Shown: positions 61,328 to 64,000 of the stretch, piece after piece
How positions within the stretch are numbered: position 1 is the stretch's first letter
Layout of the letters: every line of letters begins with the position of its first letter
NCBI GenBank assembly: GCA_023398495.1
Contig: JAEWSG010000064.1
Span: forward strand, 1 to 64,000
DNA: 64,000 bases
From: Bacillota bacterium
GTDB taxonomy: Bacteria; Bacillota; Clostridia; Acetivibrionales; Acetivibrionaceae
Direction of reading: 5' to 3'
The notes under the pieces: generated by a model
The model's database searches: none
Seen by the model: only the letters and a program-made list of their open reading frames with translations
Told to the model about the DNA's origin: nothing
Translations under genes and position numbers: made by a program

Positions 61328-61807
61328 ATGAACCACTATAGAGAAGAGGAACTGCTCCTATACAGTAAAGCAAGTGTTGATGAATCTAAGGAGGCAGAAA
61401 TTGAAGAGCACCTTCTAACTTGTGATGAGTGTAACGAAAGGTATATACAGATTATTGAAAGTTGCTGTATGAACGATGGCAATATCCAAATATCTTCAGA
61501 GTTTACGGATAATGTGATGGATAGATTGAATTTTGACAGTCGGAATCACAAGGCAATAAAAAGAAAGAGGGCTGCCCCGGAAATATTGATATACTATGTT
61601 GCGGCTGCTTGTATAACTTTAATGTTTTCTATAAATGGTGTGTTTGATTCTCTGCTTGGTGGATTTTCAGATATGACCACATCTATTGCATATACACCTG
61701 TAAGTCTTGAGAAAGCGGTTACAAACGGTTGGACTGAAAGACTTGTAAACGATACATCAAAAATAATTTCGGAGTTAAGGCCTGGAGCACAGAATGGCGG
61801 GCTCTAG
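61328..61807 (+). CDS. Zinc-finger anti-sigma factor
   Basis: 159 residues from ATG 61328 after GGAGG. The cytoplasmic zf-HC2 motif is H28-x3-C32-x2-C35 (EEHLLTCDEC), typical of ZAS-type anti-sigma factors. One membrane segment (about 80-100, ILIYYVAAACITLMF) follows, and the outside C-terminal part is about 55 residues. It should hold the upstream sigma factor until a membrane signal releases it. It starts five bases after the sigma stop. Confidence 0.9.
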   Translation: MNHYREEELLLYSKASVDESKEAEIEEHLLTCDECNERYIQIIESCCMNDGNIQISSEFTDNVMDRLNFDSRNHKAIKRKRAAPEILIYYVAAACITLMFSINGVFDSLLGGFSDMTTSIAYTPVSLEKAVTNGWTERLVNDTSKIISELRPGAQNGGL

Positions 61808-61835
61808 TATAGTGTTTCTCAAATATTTATTTAAT

Positions 61836-61885
61836 GAAAATCCTGCGAACTTGTTGAATCGTCAAGATTCTCGGATTTTCTTTTT
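61836..61885 (+). terminator. Terminator after the anti-sigma gene
   Basis: GAAAATCC (61836-61843) pairs with GGATTTTC (61873-61880) and TTTTT follows. It sits 29 bases after the stop and separates the sigma operon from the downstream membrane genes, at least in part. Confidence 0.75.
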
Positions 61886-62055
61886 GCATAGGTAATTTGA
61901 GAACACACTACCAGTGCAATTTTAGTCTTATGAAAAGTTTGCAAAAAACAAACTATTTAAGAAGATTTGTATAGTTGTCCCTTAGAAATTAACAGGACAT
62001 TCTTAATAAAAACTTGTTTGTAAAAAAATTAAATTAAAAGGAGTGCATATTATTA

Positions 62056-62862
62056 ATGAAAATTAAAAGTAAATTTACCACATTTTTTTTATCGCCCATT
62101 CCTGGACTTGGACACATTTACCTTGGGTTTAATACCAGGGGAGGAATATTCATGTTAGCCGAGCTGGTTGCTATTTTATTGCTTGTGTGGTTAGGCACTA
62201 CGGGTACATTCGGAGGTAACGCCATGGTTATTCCCGCTGCCCTGATACCTATTGTATGGATAGCATCACTGGTTGACAGTATGACTTTGGTTGACAAGAT
62301 CAACCATGTTGCCATGAGTAATGATGAGGGAAAGAAGGCTGTTTTACTTGAACAGCTCGAGCAGCAAAACCGAAAGATAATAGCGATGGTTTTATCTATA
62401 GTTCCCGGTGCAGGACATATGTTTTTGGGATTGCAGAGACAGGGGATCCAGCTTATGGCCATATTCTTTTTCAGCTTCTTTATTACCGATTGGATCAACA
62501 TCAGCATATTTATGGCTCTGATACCGATAATATGGTTTTTTGGATTGTTTGATGCACTCAACAAAGCAACAGATGAAGAAAATAAGGATGATAGTGATGT
62601 ATTGTTTATTTCCTGGTTAAGAACGGATAAGCCCTTTATAAAGAATGCTAACAAATTTCTGGCTTATGCCTTAATAGCTATTGGCTGTTTCCTTCTGTTT
62701 GAAAGGATTGTTTTGCCAGAGCTTGAGAGATTTATCAGTTTTCGTATAAGAGAATATATTAATATTATTTTGCTTTCGGTGTTATTTATAGCCGGAGGAG
62801 TTAAGCTATTGATGGGAAGCAGTAGTACCGATGTTTTTGAGGAAGGGGAAGAAAATAGATGA
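62056..62862 (+). CDS. Membrane protein with two TM2-like repeats
   Basis: 268 residues with about six or seven hydrophobic segments. Two copies of one motif, SPIPGLGHIYLGF (about 13-25) and SIVPGAGHMFLGL (about 114-126), mark an internal duplication, as in TM2-domain proteins. AAGGAG lies before ATG 62056. The stop overlaps the next gene's start (62859-62862 ATGA), so the two are coupled. Function unknown; downstream of the sigma operon it may belong to an envelope-stress response. Confidence 0.8.
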   Translation: MKIKSKFTTFFLSPIPGLGHIYLGFNTRGGIFMLAELVAILLLVWLGTTGTFGGNAMVIPAALIPIVWIASLVDSMTLVDKINHVAMSNDEGKKAVLLEQLEQQNRKIIAMVLSIVPGAGHMFLGLQRQGIQLMAIFFFSFFITDWINISIFMALIPIIWFFGLFDALNKATDEENKDDSDVLFISWLRTDKPFIKNANKFLAYALIAIGCFLLFERIVLPELERFISFRIREYINIILLSVLFIAGGVKLLMGSSSTDVFEEGEENR

Positions 62863-64000
62863 GACAGTGGAGAGTAGGTACTTTATCGATGGGCATTACG
62901 CTCATAACCCTTGGAATTGTTATGTTGATTTCGCAGATTTATGGCATATCAGTTATTGAACACATTATTAAGTGGTGGCCTGTAGTACTTATAATAATCG
63001 GAATTGAAATATTAGTGTATATTTTTCTTTCAAAACAGGAAGAGCCTAAAGTCAAGTTTGATATTTTCAGCATAATTATTATTTCCATGTTGATGATAGC
63101 GAGCATAGGGGCTTATACTCTGACTAGTTTTATAACCTTTTCAGACGGCGATATTTCATTTTCACCTGTATTTAGCAAATACAACTATAACTCAACGTTT
63201 AGGAAAAGCCTTTCTCTTGATGCAAATAGCAGCAATTTGATTGTGAACAACAGCAATGGAGATGTTGAAGTGGTTAAGGGAGAAGGAAAAAAGATAGAAG
63301 TTGAGGCGAATATAACTATAAATAACAATGATGAAGCATACGCTGCTGATGTTGCAGATATGCTAATCGACGTAGTAAATGAAAAGAGCACACACATAAG
63401 TTCGAAGGCACAGAAGAATTTCGACAGATCGAAGATTGGAAGTATAGTAATTAATTATCTGATTAAAGTGCCCGATACGGTTAATGTGGAAGTGGATAAC
63501 AAATTTGGAGATGTCGTGCTAAAGGGTATTGCTCTATCCGGAATTGTGCACAACGGGAATGGTGGTGTAACTGCAGAGAACATAGGTGGAACGCTGATAG
63601 TGGACAATGAATTTGGAGATGTTTCTGCCCGTGATGTTAAGGGAAAAGCCGAGATATATTCGAAAAATGGAAAAGTAATTGCCCATAGTATTGCGAATAG
63701 TCTTAAGGTTGAAAGTGTATTTGGAAACATTGAGCTCAATGATATAAAGGGTTTTGCAGAAATATCAAATACAAACGGAGAAATCAGGGGTGTCCGTCTA
63801 GGAGGGGATCTGACTGTAATCAGCAAGTTTGGAGATGTGATTTTTTCAGAAATCTCAGGGAATGTTGATATTGATCAGGAAAATGGATATGTTGATGTGT
63901 CGGGTATTAATAAAGCTGTGAAGGTAAGCAATAAATTTGGTGATATAAAGATAAAAAATGCCATCAAGTCTATAACTTTGAACGCAAGCAATGGAAGTAT
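62859..64000 (+). CDS. LiaF/DUF5668-like membrane protein with DUF4097 (toastrack) repeats (partial)
   Basis: 380 codons before the window end; the C-terminus lies outside. Residues about 5-55 have two hydrophobic segments (LITLGIVMLISQIYG and WWPVVLIIIGIEILVYIF) in the LiaF/DUF5668 layout, and one more at about 68-92. From about 125 a beta-repeat region alternates units with FGD/FGN (NKFGDV, NEFGDV, VFGNI, KFGDV, NKFGDI) and units with NG (GNGGV, KNGKV, TNGEI, ENGYV, SNGS), about 20 residues each, typical of DUF4097. In LiaF-type systems such proteins sense or modulate envelope stress. It starts with ATG overlapping the previous stop. Confidence 0.88.
   Translation, partial: MRQWRVGTLSMGITLITLGIVMLISQIYGISVIEHIIKWWPVVLIIIGIEILVYIFLSKQEEPKVKFDIFSIIIISMLMIASIGAYTLTSFITFSDGDISFSPVFSKYNYNSTFRKSLSLDANSSNLIVNNSNGDVEVVKGEGKKIEVEANITINNNDEAYAADVADMLIDVVNEKSTHISSKAQKNFDRSKIGSIVINYLIKVPDTVNVEVDNKFGDVVLKGIALSGIVHNGNGGVTAENIGGTLIVDNEFGDVSARDVKGKAEIYSKNGKVIAHSIANSLKVESVFGNIELNDIKGFAEISNTNGEIRGVRLGGDLTVISKFGDVIFSEISGNVDIDQENGYVDVSGINKAVKVSNKFGDIKIKNAIKSITLNASNGS

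Noticed and set aside
1..64000. tRNA, rRNA and riboswitch search by eye
   Set aside because: No cloverleaf, rRNA block or recognisable c-di-GMP, SAM, TPP or T-box core was found in the gaps; a covariance-model scan would be needed to exclude them fully.

Overview
The window is AT-rich and encodes an anaerobic, spore-forming Firmicute of the class Clostridia. The support is indirect but consistent: a SleB-type cortex hydrolase and a GerMN lipoprotein, many TTG/GTG starts with strong AGGAGG-type ribosome sites, stand-alone ferredoxin-type redox domains, type IV pilus and c-di-GMP genes, and a giant SLH-anchored surface protein with a Thr-Pro linker. That last feature recalls cellulolytic relatives (Acetivibrio, Pseudobacteroides, Ruminiclostridium). 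The species cannot be fixed from the sequence. No rRNA, tRNA or CRISPR array was seen.

Layout. 1-123 is the 3' end of a group II intron, followed by a gene it appears to interrupt or abut. 666-8677 holds mainly housekeeping genes: a beta-lactamase-fold exported protein, RidA, an NADH:rubredoxin-reductase-like flavoprotein, a methyltransferase, a C39-like membrane protein, UvsE and a PfkB kinase. 8746-10801 is a two-part permease with a ferredoxin tail, divergent from a Crp/Fnr regulator. 10840-16803 has a GGDEF response regulator, Tex, a membrane protein and an ATPase/nuclease-like protein. 16857-21390, on the minus strand, has an OFA-type MFS carrier, SleB and five small unknown proteins. 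Three of these five share one two-hydrophobic-segment design.

21816-34313 is one 4165-codon gene for a surface protein. 34591-38276 is a thiol-redox cluster: CcdA, a TlpA/ResA-like protein, a thioredoxin-thioredoxin reductase fusion and a second reductase without a recognisable NADPH motif. 38336-41125 is a pilB/HD-GYP pair. 41173-49404 is a complete type I restriction-modification island (HTH, hsdM, DUF1016-like nuclease, hsdS, rhuM, hsdR) bounded by a 26-bp perfect direct repeat. 49495-53229 has a four-domain CoA-disulfide-reductase/rhodanese/TusA/DsrE protein with an ArsR regulator, then deoC. 53392-60442 has a GerMN lipoprotein, CheR and two hybrid histidine kinases. 60780-64000 is an ECF sigma/anti-sigma pair followed by two membrane proteins, the last running off the window.

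Short repeats tie distant gaps together. One is a composite double-palindrome element, with a full copy at 19378-19489 and halves, a fusion and a fragment elsewhere. A second is an inverted-repeat element at 7134 and 21110, with a deletion footprint at 37281. A third is a hairpin found on both sides of the thiol-redox cluster. The best candidates for something new are the repeat-bounded restriction island with its extra nuclease and RhuM, the small hydrophobic protein family beside sleB, and the modular repeat family.
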